Below are positions 11,313 to 22,326 of a stretch of DNA of 64,000 bases, piece after piece. The notes beneath the pieces were generated by a model. It was not told the origin of the DNA and ran no database searches. It was given only the letters and a program-made list of their open reading frames with translations. This DNA comes from Bimuria novae-zelandiae CBS 107.79. Taxonomy: Eukaryota > Ascomycota > Dothideomycetes > Pleosporales > Didymosphaeriaceae. Made by a program: the position numbers and the translations under genes. Where the stretch lies: contig ML976656.1 of NCBI GenBank assembly GCA_010015655.1, positions 2,356,224 through 2,420,223 of the forward strand, given 5' to 3'. Numbering within the stretch: position 1 is the stretch's first letter; every line of letters begins with the position of its first letter.

Positions 11313-12123
11313 CTAGGATCGCTTGGTGCGCTTTCGCGACGCGGCCACTTTGATAACTTTTCTGCCGCGTTTGATGCCCATGCGCGACGGAACGGAGATA
11401 GTATCATCTGGCGGAGAATCTTCCTCGTTCTCCTCCTCTTTCTTCACGTACTTCGCCGCCACCTTGGCATGTCCGCCCGAAGTTGTACAACCACCAGTCG
11501 GAATTGAAGAGGTCGGAGGAAGAGCTTTCGCATCGTTCAACTGCACTTCCTCCAATGCCATTGGACTCGGGTCGATATCTTCGAAGAAAGATCTACCAGC
11601 ATGAAGAGTCGCACGTTCGAAGGGATGTTTAGGTTTCGGGGCCTTGTAGCTGCGCAAGAAGCGATTGTCCTTGTCGACGCGTATAGTAACCTTCTTCTCA
11701 CTAATGTAGGTCTTTCGGCTTTACCTTGCGCTACTTGGTTCTCATCCATTTCCGTGGCTCGAATTGCAGTGCGTTGGTCCTCTGTGGCAGTATCAGCATA
11801 GAAACTATGACCATCATAGATTTATACTTACCCGCTTCTTGGGCACTGATGTCTTAAGGCTCGATGATCTTCTCGATCTCCTCCTCAATACAGGCGCCAC
11901 ACCAGAAAGCTACTCCAGCCTTGATCCCGAGCTTGGACTTGGGATGAGCGTGGCTCACAGCCCAGCAGTTGGAACCGCATACCTCATTCGGTTGAGCGGT
12001 CTGGACGAGGTGACCACAATCTAGTACGTGGTCGAGCAGAGAGCACTGACGAGCATCTTGGCATGGGTTTGAGCCAGCCATAGGTGCTTGCCGGGAGTAC
12101 TCAACTGTCTCTTTAGTCGGCAT
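11313..12123 (-). pseudogene. small Cys/His signature protein A, probably decayed
   Basis: The 89-residue N-terminal frame (12123-11854) carries C27-x4-HVLDCGH38-x10-CGSNC53-x21-CGAC78, the same signature as the next two genes, and looks like a zinc-binding module (inference). It ends at a TAA (11856-11854). The same frame then continues coding-like through a clean intron (GTAAGT at 11831, CACAG ending at 11782), reading DISAQEA|EDQRTAIRATEMDENQ, so the TAA may be a mutated CAA, as RIP produces. Farther on, the coding-like frame shifts to one that ends at 11313 with an acidic then Lys/Arg-rich tail (KKEEENEEDSPPDD, KRGRKVIKVAASRKRTKRS). I therefore favour a gene broken by one stop and one frameshift. 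A short functional 89-residue protein is the alternative. The ATG at 12123 has A at -3; an upstream in-frame ATG exists at 12213. Confidence 0.5.
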
Positions 12124-12575
12124 TGTGTAATGTAGCTGAAACTTGACAGAAGTCGAGGAAAATCCGAGTGGGTGTAGTTTTTTAGGTTGATAGGTTGGTG
12201 TAGGGAGAGGCACTTGTTGAGGAGCGGTCGATTTGAGAGCGATGATTCACGAGAGTAGCTGGGAAGCTTGCTGACTGGATAGTGTGTAACCGTCGGTCGG
12301 GCGGGTGCTGTTGTGGATCACGCAGATAATAAGTGTAGAAGAACGCGTAATTAGAAGCACGGGGTTTTAAATGCCAAGAGTAAGTGCAGTGAATGTATGC
12401 CTATGACATGGCTAATTTAAATTTAAGGGGTCGTGCGCATGCATTGTCACAAAGCGTGGACCTCACACCAACTGAGTTGCATTGTGAAAGAGTGATATCG
12501 AAAAAGTTATAAAGACGCCCACCACACTCCTCGACTCTACTAACCCCTCAACCTCGACTGTAAGTAACTTCAGAC
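12124..12575. promoter_or_regulatory. shared divergent promoter of proteins A and B
   Basis: About 450 bp separate two divergent starts. TTATAAAG at about 12507-12514 lies 60 bp upstream of the rightward ATG and is a plausible TATA element. A short AATTTAAATTT palindrome sits near 12416-12427. Co-regulation is an inference from the layout. Confidence 0.45.
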
Positions 12576-13436
12576 ATGGCTGAGCCATCGAGTCTGGCCT
12601 CAAACCTAGCGTTCAGGCCCAAGATAATCACTGATTCCAGAACGTCAGAGCAAACCCCGCTCTTTCCTCCACGACCGATAATACTACGCTACCTTCAGGA
12701 ATCACGCAACCCCGATCGGAGCGAAAAGCATATCGATCCCTCGAAGATAATCATTACGCTAATTAGTCCACCTCAACATATCGGTGAGACTATTTCCGTG
12801 CATCAGGCGAACCTTCTCTCCTCCCAATGAGGCAAGGCGTGCGAAACTCTGAATACTCACTACCACAGTTTGGAGTGCGGGCACGACGTGATGACCTCAA
12901 CCAGCTGGCCTACGTCTTACCATCTTAAGTCGCCTTGCGCATCGAACTGCAAGCGTTCTGAACCGACAACGCACAGCACACTGGTCCCGTTCATCTGCCC
13001 ACAGTGTCTAGAAGTCTTGATCCGACGCAACTACATCAAGATCTGGAAGGAGTTCATGGCTGCTGGATATTCACCTGATCCTGATCCAACCATCAATTTG
13101 AAGAAGTGGCTCATCTGCAGCATCAGACAGCTATCGACTGTCGGTCTTCGGGTCGTGCAAGGGACGTCGGGTCAATTTCTTTTTGGCGATGAGGAGAAGT
13201 ATGCACACATTACCTTTTTGCCGTTTGTCGTCAACGACCTATACAGCAGATGGAGCTTCCAAGGCAGACGGCGTCAGCGAAGCCGTAGTGAATCACCCGT
13301 GCGATCCGCTAGAACGGATCGAGTGAAAGCTGGCCGCGTCAGTAAGGAGCGATCGATGAGCCGTGAGAACAAGAGGGGCCGAGCACTGCTCACAACCGGA
13401 ACGTGTATCGTGCCCGCTCACCGCTCCGAACCTTGA
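12576..13436 (+). CDS. small Cys/His signature protein B with SR-like tail
   Basis: Exons 12576-12783 and 12832-13436 give 270 residues. I chose the 48-nt intron (GTGAGA...ATGAG) because it is in frame and keeps a Cys and His upstream of the core: C73-x7-HSLECGH87-x17-CASNC109-x15-CPQC128, matching the neighbours. A later AG (12867-12868) would give a frame that stops at once. After the core comes a helical segment with several Trp and a tail rich in RS/SR and Arg (RRRQRSRSESPVRS), suggesting nuclear or RNA-related location (inference). Near the end another frame (to 13543) reads RNVYRARSPLRTLRNSDMDR and then a long acidic helix, so a one-base shift near 13375-13395 may have changed the C-terminus. 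Function unknown. Confidence 0.6.
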
Positions 13437-14064
13437 GGAACAGTGATATGGATAGGCTTATCGAGGATTTTAGTGATGCTCGGATTGGATTGTGTGAGGA
13501 TGAGGAGGTCGGTGATCTACTCGACCGTGTCACCAACATGTAAGCTAAGCGTCCGAGAAAAGGGAGGAGGCTCTCGAAGCTACTCGAAGAATGAGTAAAA
13601 TACCATAGACCGAATAATCGATGTCTGAGCATTCTACAGCGTATTTCGAAGCCCTTAACTCTTGACCCAAGCAGAAACCGTGCTGAGGTTTCAGCTGGGC
13701 GGCAAGGGTCTCGTATCTTGACTTTTAATTTTGGTAGTAAATTGATACATGTCATTATCTCGCCGTTTTGCTTCCCGAACTCTCAATACTGCCTTTCTAT
13801 ATCCTGTCACATACCCGGTAACCTGTCGAACAAGCCGGAAGTAACTTGAGAGCTCTAACAAAAGGCACTGCAACATTGTGTAAATACGATGCCACTCTTT
13901 TTGGAAAATGTCAGGACCTGGAAGCAGCATGCACCCACAATGATATCTACTTTCACCCCCAATAATGACCTATAAATCCCACAAGCTCAATGACTGGCAC
14001 CTAAACCAAGCTCGCAACTGATATATCAACCACTGCGAGAGTACAACTTCCAGAACATTACAGC
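13437..14064. other. intergenic with promoter of protein C
   Basis: The first 107 bases hold the alternative acidic C-terminal frame of the preceding gene. The rest shows no gene. TATAAAT at 13971-13977 lies about 90 bp upstream of the next ATG and is a plausible TATA element. Confidence 0.5.
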
Positions 14065-14619
14065 ATGAATCCAACACCCATCATTGGGATGTCCCAAGTG
14101 GCGCAGGCGTACCACTCCCTGGCGGAGACGTACATGTCATGCAAGCCGAATAGCAAATACCATCTCCTTGGCCGCGGCCACATCATCCGAATGCCGGAAG
14201 TCGTGCCATGTGGAGGCAACTGCGCCGAGCCTAAGCCGAGCCAGGGTATCTTCTGCTATCACTGCCACGAGCGCAACTTCCGTATCGGCATGGGTATCGA
14301 AGGCCCAGACGATGAGACTGACGATTTCCGCGAGAAAATCGTGCAGAATCTTGACGGCCCCGAGGAACTGGAGCACTATTGGCCAGGCTGTCATCACATC
14401 GATTTCGTCAAGGAACTCATGGACTCTGACCCGGGTAGGCGTGGTGGAACAGGCGTTCGCCGCTTCAACCCCTTCGTCAAGTTTCTGCGTGAGCACCCCG
14501 AGGCGCGTGCTGGAGTCCCAGCTATCACGGAGCTGATGCACTCAATGCACTTGGATGTGAAGGATTGTGAGGAGATGACGCAGCTTCACGATAATCTCAA
14601 GCGCCTCGGATCCAAGTAG
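14065..14619 (+). CDS. small Cys/His signature protein C
   Basis: Intact single exon of 184 residues. The signature is C26-x6-HLLGRGH39-x9-CGGNC53-x10-CYHC67: the same order as in proteins A and B, but the first core Cys is replaced by Arg. Residues 70-184 are acidic and helical with a further CHH at about 128-130 and no SR tail, so the tails differ completely between the three genes while the core is kept. I do not recognise a named domain; a small zinc-binding fold resembling a RING half or treble clef is an inference from the Cys/His spacing. It has no signal peptide or membrane segment. It is the only one of the three with no sign of damage. Confidence 0.75.
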   Translation: MNPTPIIGMSQVAQAYHSLAETYMSCKPNSKYHLLGRGHIIRMPEVVPCGGNCAEPKPSQGIFCYHCHERNFRIGMGIEGPDDETDDFREKIVQNLDGPEELEHYWPGCHHIDFVKELMDSDPGRRGGTGVRRFNPFVKFLREHPEARAGVPAITELMHSMHLDVKDCEEMTQLHDNLKRLGSK

Positions 14620-16890
14620 TAGGGTGAACTTCCGCCAAGGTGCTTCCTCCTGGATAGGTGGGAAGGCTTCGCATCATGAAACGTGTCGTTGCGGTTCATC
14701 ATACCTATTGAAGATACTCGTGCATATAGAGATCGAATATTCTCACTACGTCTTGCTCAGAATATTGGATCGGGTAGTTATTTTCCCTGGTCGTAGACGT
14801 TGCTCTGATCTGAGCCTGAATAGGAGAGCTTACAAAAGCCATTAATGAAAAAGACGTATGTTCGCATTGTAACTGCCTTTCTGTCCGGTGTCGCGTGATA
14901 GCTCTTTCCCCAACACATAATGCCCTTACCTTTGCTTCATCGGCGTCGCACTGCACTCTTCCCGCCCCAGTCGCTCCCATCGCCATCGTTCCTGCTTCTG
15001 TCCAGAAGATATTTATAACGCAGGTTCACGCTCTATATATGTACGACATACGGACTGCGCAGCTCGTCCCGCAGGTGAAAAGATAACATTGGAGCCGTTT
15101 TAATGAGGAATGTGAGTGTTCACGGAAGATTGGCCAGGTAGTCTGAGACACTTATTCGTACCCTAGAGGCGGAGGCCTAATTCTTATCAGCCAATGACGA
15201 TGCACATCGGCTGTTGAGCGGATCCCGCAACACCGACTACTTGTGTTGGGGAGGATACGATAGAACGACATGAATACGAATCCTGTTCAGCTCCTAGAGC
15301 TTGCTTTTCTGCGAGCCCGCCAGCGTGCAATAGGAGCCCAGTACAGTTCCTCGGCATATCGCTTGCGGACCAGGTAGAAGCGGCAAGCCTTTCCTGGGTC
15401 GTATGTTGCAGTGATTTTCGCCTGCTACCGTCGGATTCCAAGTACTCGGCGCTGAGATCGGATCTTCGAATTCGTCAAATAAAACGCCGATCTGGCTCGT
15501 GACACGACATTGCTGACACGCAAAAGGCAACGGCATGATTATTGAAGCTAGCACTGCTGTTCACATCGCCATTGGTGGGTATATTGATAAGCGCAGATGG
15601 CTGATACCGGCTCCCGTCCAGACAGTGGCTCAGTTCCGTAGTTTTATGCTCCAAGCGTCCAAAATGGGAAGTGTTGTGGATACGAAGCTGGCCACACCGT
15701 CGATCCGGTTTGTATACCCGTCTAAAAAAGGTGCATTCCTGCAGCGGCTCCGCGACGTACTGCCGAATGACTTTTGATTTGGCAGAAAATCTCCGATACG
15801 TCGTCTCGTCCCCTGGCCACACGAACCAGCTTGCCGGCTACAGATGCGTGAGCCGCAAAACTGTCCCGGATAGATGGCCCAGATATAGGCACTTTCGGCC
15901 CCAAAGCCCTGTCGCATTCCGCAAAGCAGCAGCGAAACCGACAAATTACGATGGGAATTTTGTTCCACTTGACTGCGATCAATAGCCGGGGCCAAACCCT
16001 CGTATCTAGAACTTTGCTATCGCGGCCGCAGCACCGGAACCACTATCCGACAAGCTGGGTCGCGATGGTTACACCAAGTTACCAGACAAGCTTCACTCTT
16101 GCAGGTTGCCACAGTCTAGCTGATCCTGTCTAGCTTGCGCCACCTGAACAGGATACGGTATCCGCAATACGAGTATCGCCCATCTTCAAACACGCCATGG
16201 ATTACGTGCTGCCAGGCAATGGTCGTCGGCACCGTTGCCTATCGGTTTTACGAACCGCAGTAGACTTTAAGCCCCATCGTGTACACCAGTGAGCTGATAG
16301 TACAGAAGATCCGCGGAGCCGCTGCTTTGTCCGTATGTCTGACTTTCCTCGTGGCCACAGCGAGAAATCTAAATGCAGCTTTCTCTGAACTCTGCAGATG
16401 CCTGCAGTGAACGTTCAAGATTGAAATAGCAAGAGTCACGGGAAAAGGCAGCAGGAATGATGGAACGGACCAATAACCAAACTGGCCAAGGGTTATGAAG
16501 ATCCCTACGCAGGTACGTGTAATTTTTGACTGGTGGATATAGTAAGTATAAGAACAGCTCCAACGGTTTGTCGCAGAAAGGCAGGCCATCCCAGCATCCG
16601 AAGCGATCTAACAACCGAAAGCTACGAAATCACCTCTACCGCAACCAAGAACAGTTTTTTGGTAATTCTCGTCAATATCTACGCCTTCGCTAGCGACCAC
16701 TGCCTAATTGAGGTGGCCTTGCGAGCGGCCTTGCAAATTCGACTCAAACGACTATAAGCTAGGAAAATCACCTATATAATTCTTCAGCTCTCTAGCTCCG
16801 AAGATGTATCCTATTTACTTCCTTCCTCTCCACCCCTTCTCGATTGCCATCAATCTAGACCCTCGAAGCCAACAAGACGTGAGATATCCT
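14620..16890. other. 2.3 kb without recognisable gene
   Basis: Normal base composition; many short overlapping frames on both strands (longest about 120 codons, 15630-15995 minus) with no domain, start context or splice pattern that I can support. Possibly holds an unannotated RNA or diverged gene. Confidence 0.5.
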
Positions 16891-17707
16891 ATGGTTCACG
16901 CCATGGCAACTACCAAACCAAGTCAGCGGGTAAGTCCTATCTCGTCATATTGCTTCATCTGAGCTCGATTTGCTCCCCATTTCTATTTTATTCTCGTCAT
17001 CATTGTCAGTACCTATCTTTCGAATACCACTTATTCTCTGAATACCTGGTCACCACCACTCGAGGCCTTCGGCAAGAAAAGAACCAGAATCATCGATCAG
17101 CAGCCAAAGACGCAAACGCTCTTATCACGGCGAAAATCCGCACTGCAGCCTTCGGATCCAATTACCTCCCTTAGCTAGACCTAAAACCTTCACGCCTAGC
17201 GAGCATGTACTAACGCATCTCGTGTACCAGTACCAAGCCTCCTGCCACTGCCAACTCATCCGCTACACCGTAACCCTCTCCCCACCTCTCCATGACCCCG
17301 ACAGCTGGGTCGTCGAATGCAACTGCTCCATCTGCGCGCGTAACGGCTACCTCAACGTCTACGTGCAGAACGAGTGTATTCAGTTCGAGAACGTTAACTT
17401 GAATAGCCCGCTTGTGGAGGTACGTCTCCCTTCCCTCCTCCCTTGCGCCCTTCCGACTTCACTACATACCCCTTCTGAGGACGAGGATGAGAGTATGGGT
17501 GTGGGTGGTGCTAACGGGGAGCAGAAATACCGCTTCGGCAAGCAGCGCGTGCAGCACTACTTCTGCAGCCGGTGCGGCAGTAGCCTGATGGCCGAGAGCA
17601 TCGAGCCGGGCTTCTACGAGGGGGTCAAGGCGCTGAATGTGCGCATGTTTCAGGGCGTGGATGTGAGGGCGCTGCAGAGGAGGGAGGTGGATGGACGCAG
17701 TTTGTGA
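16891..17707 (+). CDS. GFA/CENP-V family (DUF636) zinc protein
   Basis: Three exons, 16891-16929, 17231-17419 and 17525-17707, give 136 residues, the normal family size. The 301-nt first intron (GTAAGT; TACTAAC branch; ACCAG) joins the start MVHAMATTKPSQR to YQASCHCQLIRYTV; the second has a CTAAC branch. The three zinc-binding clusters of glutathione-dependent formaldehyde-activating-like proteins are present: CHC near the start, CNCSIC in the middle and CSRC near the C-terminus. Fungal members are mostly uncharacterised; substrate-level function should not be assumed. Start choice rests on the donor and frame; the body of the gene is secure. Confidence 0.88.
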
Positions 17708-18127
17708 TGTCGTTCCTATCTTGCTTTCGTCGTTTAAGGGTTTCTTTGTCTTCCATGTCTGTGTGTCTGTCTGCACCCTTTCCGCACGCTCTCCGTTTCG
17801 CCTATCTCGACCCATTGAGCACACGGAGACCTTAGTATACACGAGGAATTACAGGGAGGGTACACGGCGGCAGCATTTTCCTTCTCCATCTTCCCCCTTC
17901 CTTTACGCACCTAGCAGATTCCCTTCACACTTCATAGACAACTCACGACTTTTCCATTCCAGCACAAAGTAACAATTCCATATATCATTACTACGCTCCA
18001 ATCCATTTTATCTACTTCCAAGCTCCAACCCCAAGCACCATGCTCCTCTCACACATGCAATGCGCAAGCCCAACCTAAGACGAAAAGAAAATTTAAATAG
18101 CTCTCCACTCGCTCCCCAATTATAGTT

Positions 18128-21100
18128 CTACTTCCACTGACTCAGGCCCGCCCAGGGATCATTCGCCCCACCCTGCTGCCCCTGCGACCCCTGCGCATAC
18201 CCTCCCTGATACTGCCCGTACTGACTCGGCGGCGGTCCCGGCGGCGGCGGAGGCGGAACGTAGCCCTGCGGCAGCTGCGCGGCCGGCTGCGGCGTGCCTC
18301 CGCCGTATCCGTATGCCGGAGGCTGGCTGGGAGGCTGGCCCCACGGCTGTTGTGGGTGCTGGTTCGGCGGCGGGGAGAAATACTGCTGGTGCGCGGGCGG
18401 GCTCACAGGACCGTAGTTAGTCGGGTTGTAACTCGTTTGCGACTGGGAGTGGGAGTGGGAGTGCGAGGGGTACTGTGGCTGGTAGCCGTTGGACGTAGAG
18501 GGGTAGGATGGTTGTTGCTGGTGCGGAGCTGGTTGCTGATATTGCTGACCGGACTGTGTGGTCATGGGGTAGCGCGGCGTGACAGGTGGCGAGGCAACGG
18601 GATTGTATGCGTGGTGTGATGCGGCAGAGGTAGCCTGGTATGCGCCTTGGTTGAGTGGTGTGGAAGAGAGTGGTGCAGGAATACTCTTTTTCCTGTCTCT
18701 GCTACTGGCGGAAACAGGGCTACCGGAGGGCTCCATAGACATGCGCTCCATTAAGTCCTTTAAGCGCTGCTGTTCCTGGTCCGCGCCCTGGTTCTTCTTG
18801 TGCTCTATATTTTGGAGCAATTGGCCTCCCTCGGATCGTCTGTTGTTGACAAAGGTCTCGACATTCTTCTGTAAACTGGACACTGTTTCCTTCATCTCGG
18901 AGTAGAAGCCCTGAGCGCGATTGAGGCCGGCCTGCAAATCGTTGAAGGCTTGGTACACGCGCTTATACTTGTTCATGACGGAGTTGCGCTGTCGTGAGAA
19001 GTTATCGTATTTGCTCTGCTCGGAGCGTACACGAGGATCTTTGAGGAGGTCGGAGTAAGTGCGGGTGAGTTCTTTGAGGAGGGACCCTTGCTTGTGATTG
19101 GCTTGGAGGATGCGATTTTGATGGGGACGGAACTTTTCGAGTTCAGCTTTAAAGAGTTGGGATTCTTGGTTTGCGATGGCTTTCTTGTTCAGGATCAGGA
19201 CATTGGAGATGTCATCGGAGTGCACCTAGATGATGTTAATTAGAGAAAGTCTAGTGCATGTGGGGCATCTCACCTTCTCCTTGAGGTCCTTCAGCACCTG
19301 CATCCTCTCCTTCTTGACCAGATTCAATCTCCGAAGTATATCTTCAACGCTGGCTATTTGATCTGCAACGCTCGGTCCGTCGTGAAAGTCGTCGTCCAGT
19401 AGGTTACCTTGCGCAGGGCCAGGACTCTTGCCTTTCGCTGCGCCTGCTTTCACCATCGCTCTCGAATAAAGTACGTCTGCTTCATCCGTCTCTCCAGCTG
19501 ATCGCATCTCATCAAAGTCGGCCTCATACTGTCGGAATGTACTATACAGTTGAGCGTCACTCGTGCTCGCCTCTTCTATCGCTCCTCGGTAGTTCCGGAT
19601 GTCACTCCTTAGCGTTGCGGTAAGACGTGAACTCGGCTGCTGTGTCCAATCCACGCCGTATTTGGACCTCATTTTCTCGCAAACGCTCTCCTCCATATCT
19701 AGTTGCTTCATACTGGCATCTAGCATGTTGGTTATCTCAGTCTTGTCGGTACTTGCTTGATCAAAGGCAGCCGTGAACGGCGCATGTCCTGCCAGCTCTT
19801 CGCACCATTTGCGGAAGTCTTCGTCTACCATCATATCTTGATTGTCCATGCCCCCTCGCAGCACGTTGAGACTGTCTGGAAGCTTCAAATAGTCTAAGCT
19901 CGCCGCCATCTCATCGTTTGCGACCTCGACTCTTTCACTCTCGGCTCGGATTAATTTCGCTTTTTCTTCGTCGTATAGACTAGCCGATTCCGTAACAGCC
20001 ATGGGTACAATCTTTTGAAATATATCGGGTCCTATGATCCTCTGTATATCTTGCCCTTGGTATAGTTCGCTCACGGGTATCGCTTTCGCTGCGGGAAGCT
20101 TCGGCACCTGCGTCAGGGATGCTTCGTTTGGAATGCCCTGATGGTAGATGAAGTCGTTGTCCTTCATGAACTCGGCTAGCTTCTCTTGGACGTTCGTGAG
20201 ATGCTTCTTCGTCAGTTCGGCCAACACGGCGCCAGTTTCTGCGGGCAGATTCGAATTTGCAGGGCAAGACGAGGGGATCGCGTTTGCTACTCGGTTCGCA
20301 TCTCTAGCGTTCGTTTCGGCGACTTGTAATCGGCAGATGGCTACGCCGTGAGAGTTTGCGTCGTCATCGGCTAGTGCTTGGAAGTATTGCGCGACCGAGG
20401 CCATGTGGTTCGCTTTCGTCTGCCGTCTCATAAGCATTTTCCATTAAAGAGAAGCGGATCATCCTTACCTGGCAGACCAGGAGCCACACTTTCTCGAAAA
20501 CGGCCTTGTTGACATTCTCGGTTGCTCCTTCGGTTGCCTGGACGTATAGAAATGCAGCCTGGCTCGCCAGCTTCGCCAACAGTCCCACCTTCTTTCCGTC
20601 GGCGATCTGCTTCTCCAGGAACACCTCCTGCGCCTGGGCAAGCATGATTGATATCAGCGTCTTGACCGTCTCGCGACTCAGATCCGTCGACGGCGCGTGT
20701 AGGAAGTTCTCGTTGATGTATGTGAACATGCCGGCCGAGGCCTGGAACGAGTGATATGCCGTCTTGAGGCCGACATCTTCGTGGCGGTTCTGGTTTGTAG
20801 CGTGGCAAGATAGGACGGCGGAGATGTTGAAGATTATAGAGGCTTTCTCGAAGGCGAGGGAGTATTGCGAGGTGGGCTTGTGGGTGAAGGCGTCGAACCT
20901 GGTGCCTGTCAGTGCCCGTTGCTACGCTTCCTTCTCAAAATTGCTGAACGTACCAAGTAAAGGAGATCTTGATATGATTCTCGTCCACGGGAAACCGTAG
21001 GTCCAGCAGCTCCAACTGCCCATAGTAGCGATACAGCAGGTCTCTCCCCGCGGCGCTGTCCTTGCCCGCGCCCCGCATGTCCTGCCGCAGCCGGTTCAGC

Positions 21101-21234
21101 GTCGCGCACTCCTCCGCATAGCGCTCCGGATCATCGCCGTAAGTAGCGCGTATGTAGCTTTTGAGCGGCTGTATCCAGTCGATCTCGTTGGTCTGCTTCA
21201 GCGGGACGGATATCATGGGTATGAGGGTCGCCAT
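18128..21234 (-). CDS. bro1: BRO1-domain class E vacuolar sorting protein
   Basis: Four exons (21234-20954, 20898-20469, 20419-19274, 19225-18128) give 984 residues, typical for fungal Bro1. The N-terminal BRO1 banana domain (about 1-380) opens PMISVPLKQTNEIDWIQPL and normally binds the ESCRT-III subunit Snf7 on endosomes. A V-shaped coiled-coil domain follows (about 390-700). The C-terminus (about 740-984) is Pro/Gln/Tyr-rich, ending NDPWAGLSQWK, the region that recruits the deubiquitinase during multivesicular-body sorting (known for the family). It is distinguished from the pH-signalling paralogue PalA by the N-terminus and this tail. All introns are short GT-AG and in frame; no damage seen. 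Confidence 0.95.
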
Positions 21235-22326
21235 GGTGCTGGTCTCGGAGCCGGGCGAGGCAAATGTGCGCCTGTCAGCTCAGTGCAGGGAGAGGCAAGA
21301 GCTATGTGCAACGGAAGATGCAGTCAGCGACTGAGCTGTGTGTCGCCGGCTTTGTGTGATTGCGCGGGGGTCCAGCTTTGTGAAGCTCGAGGTGGGTGGT
21401 AGGTGTCGCCGCGGTGCTCGTAGCAGCTTCGAGTGGAAAATGCGCACAATTTTGAACCTCGTACTTCCTGCTCTGCTGCGATCAGTCGCGTGAATGCACG
21501 GATCTGCAGGTCCCGGGATGACGTTGCAGGGTTGGACCTAAAGTTGATGTGGCCGTCGACGGGTGGACTACTTTCCGTTCGGCGAGTTGAACTGTTCCCA
21601 AACGATATCTCCTCGTCTGCCACGCAGTCAGGCCATCGGATCAACGTCGAGTATCGTGGACAGCAGCAGGAGCGTGGCCGTCTGGTGGGAAGCGTACTGG
21701 AGTCGCGCCGTCGGCGGGGCAATTGTTGCGGTCAAGTGGTAGCTGCAAGGCACACCATCCTGAATCGCATCGATGCTTCTTCGCTGCCTATATACAATGC
21801 TCCCCTGCAGCCGCTGCGCGACCAAACCATCGCGTTCTTCACGTATTCCCTGCACCTCCACTTTCTCAGTCACACACTCGCTAGATCCAATCCAAAGCAG
21901 TGAGGGCTATCCCGGTCCTGCAGAACCATCTAGCGAATGAGGCGCTAAAGAGCCCTCGACGTTGGCTATGTAAGCGCTCGACCGCACGACCTAGAAAGGC
22001 CACTCAATCGGACGAGCCCGCCTCTAGCTCTTCACAGACTGGCCTGGATCAACTAGCCGGCGGCTTTGGCGCTGGAGCAGGATGATCAAAAATCAAGCAA
22101 TCAAACCGAAGAATTAGTGTCATATAGGTAATATACAAGCCTGAGTGGAGGCGTATCGACTATCAAAAAGCTCCATGTCAACAGATTTCAACGCCAATAA
22201 ATGCTCGAAGCCTTCCACTTTGCGCCGCCCCGTCCTACACACTACTCTACACGTGAGTTATAAGAGAGCTGCTATACAACACAGAAGATGAGAACGTTTC
22301 AAACACTCACGGCCTACGGTCCGCGT
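21235..22326. other. intergenic region between bro1 and the DnaJ gene
   Basis: It holds the bro1 promoter side and the 3' side of the DnaJ gene. Plus-strand open frames at 21433-21903 and 21900-22085 lack any recognisable domain; I see no supportable gene. Confidence 0.6.

Noticed and set aside
12869..13436. exon 2 of protein B starting after the CCACAG at 12868
   Set aside because: With exon 1 this gives a frame that stops within a few codons and it would remove the conserved Cys and His seen in the two neighbours.
21433..21903. 156-codon plus-strand frame upstream of bro1
   Set aside because: Overlaps the bro1 promoter, has no recognisable domain and no supporting codon bias.
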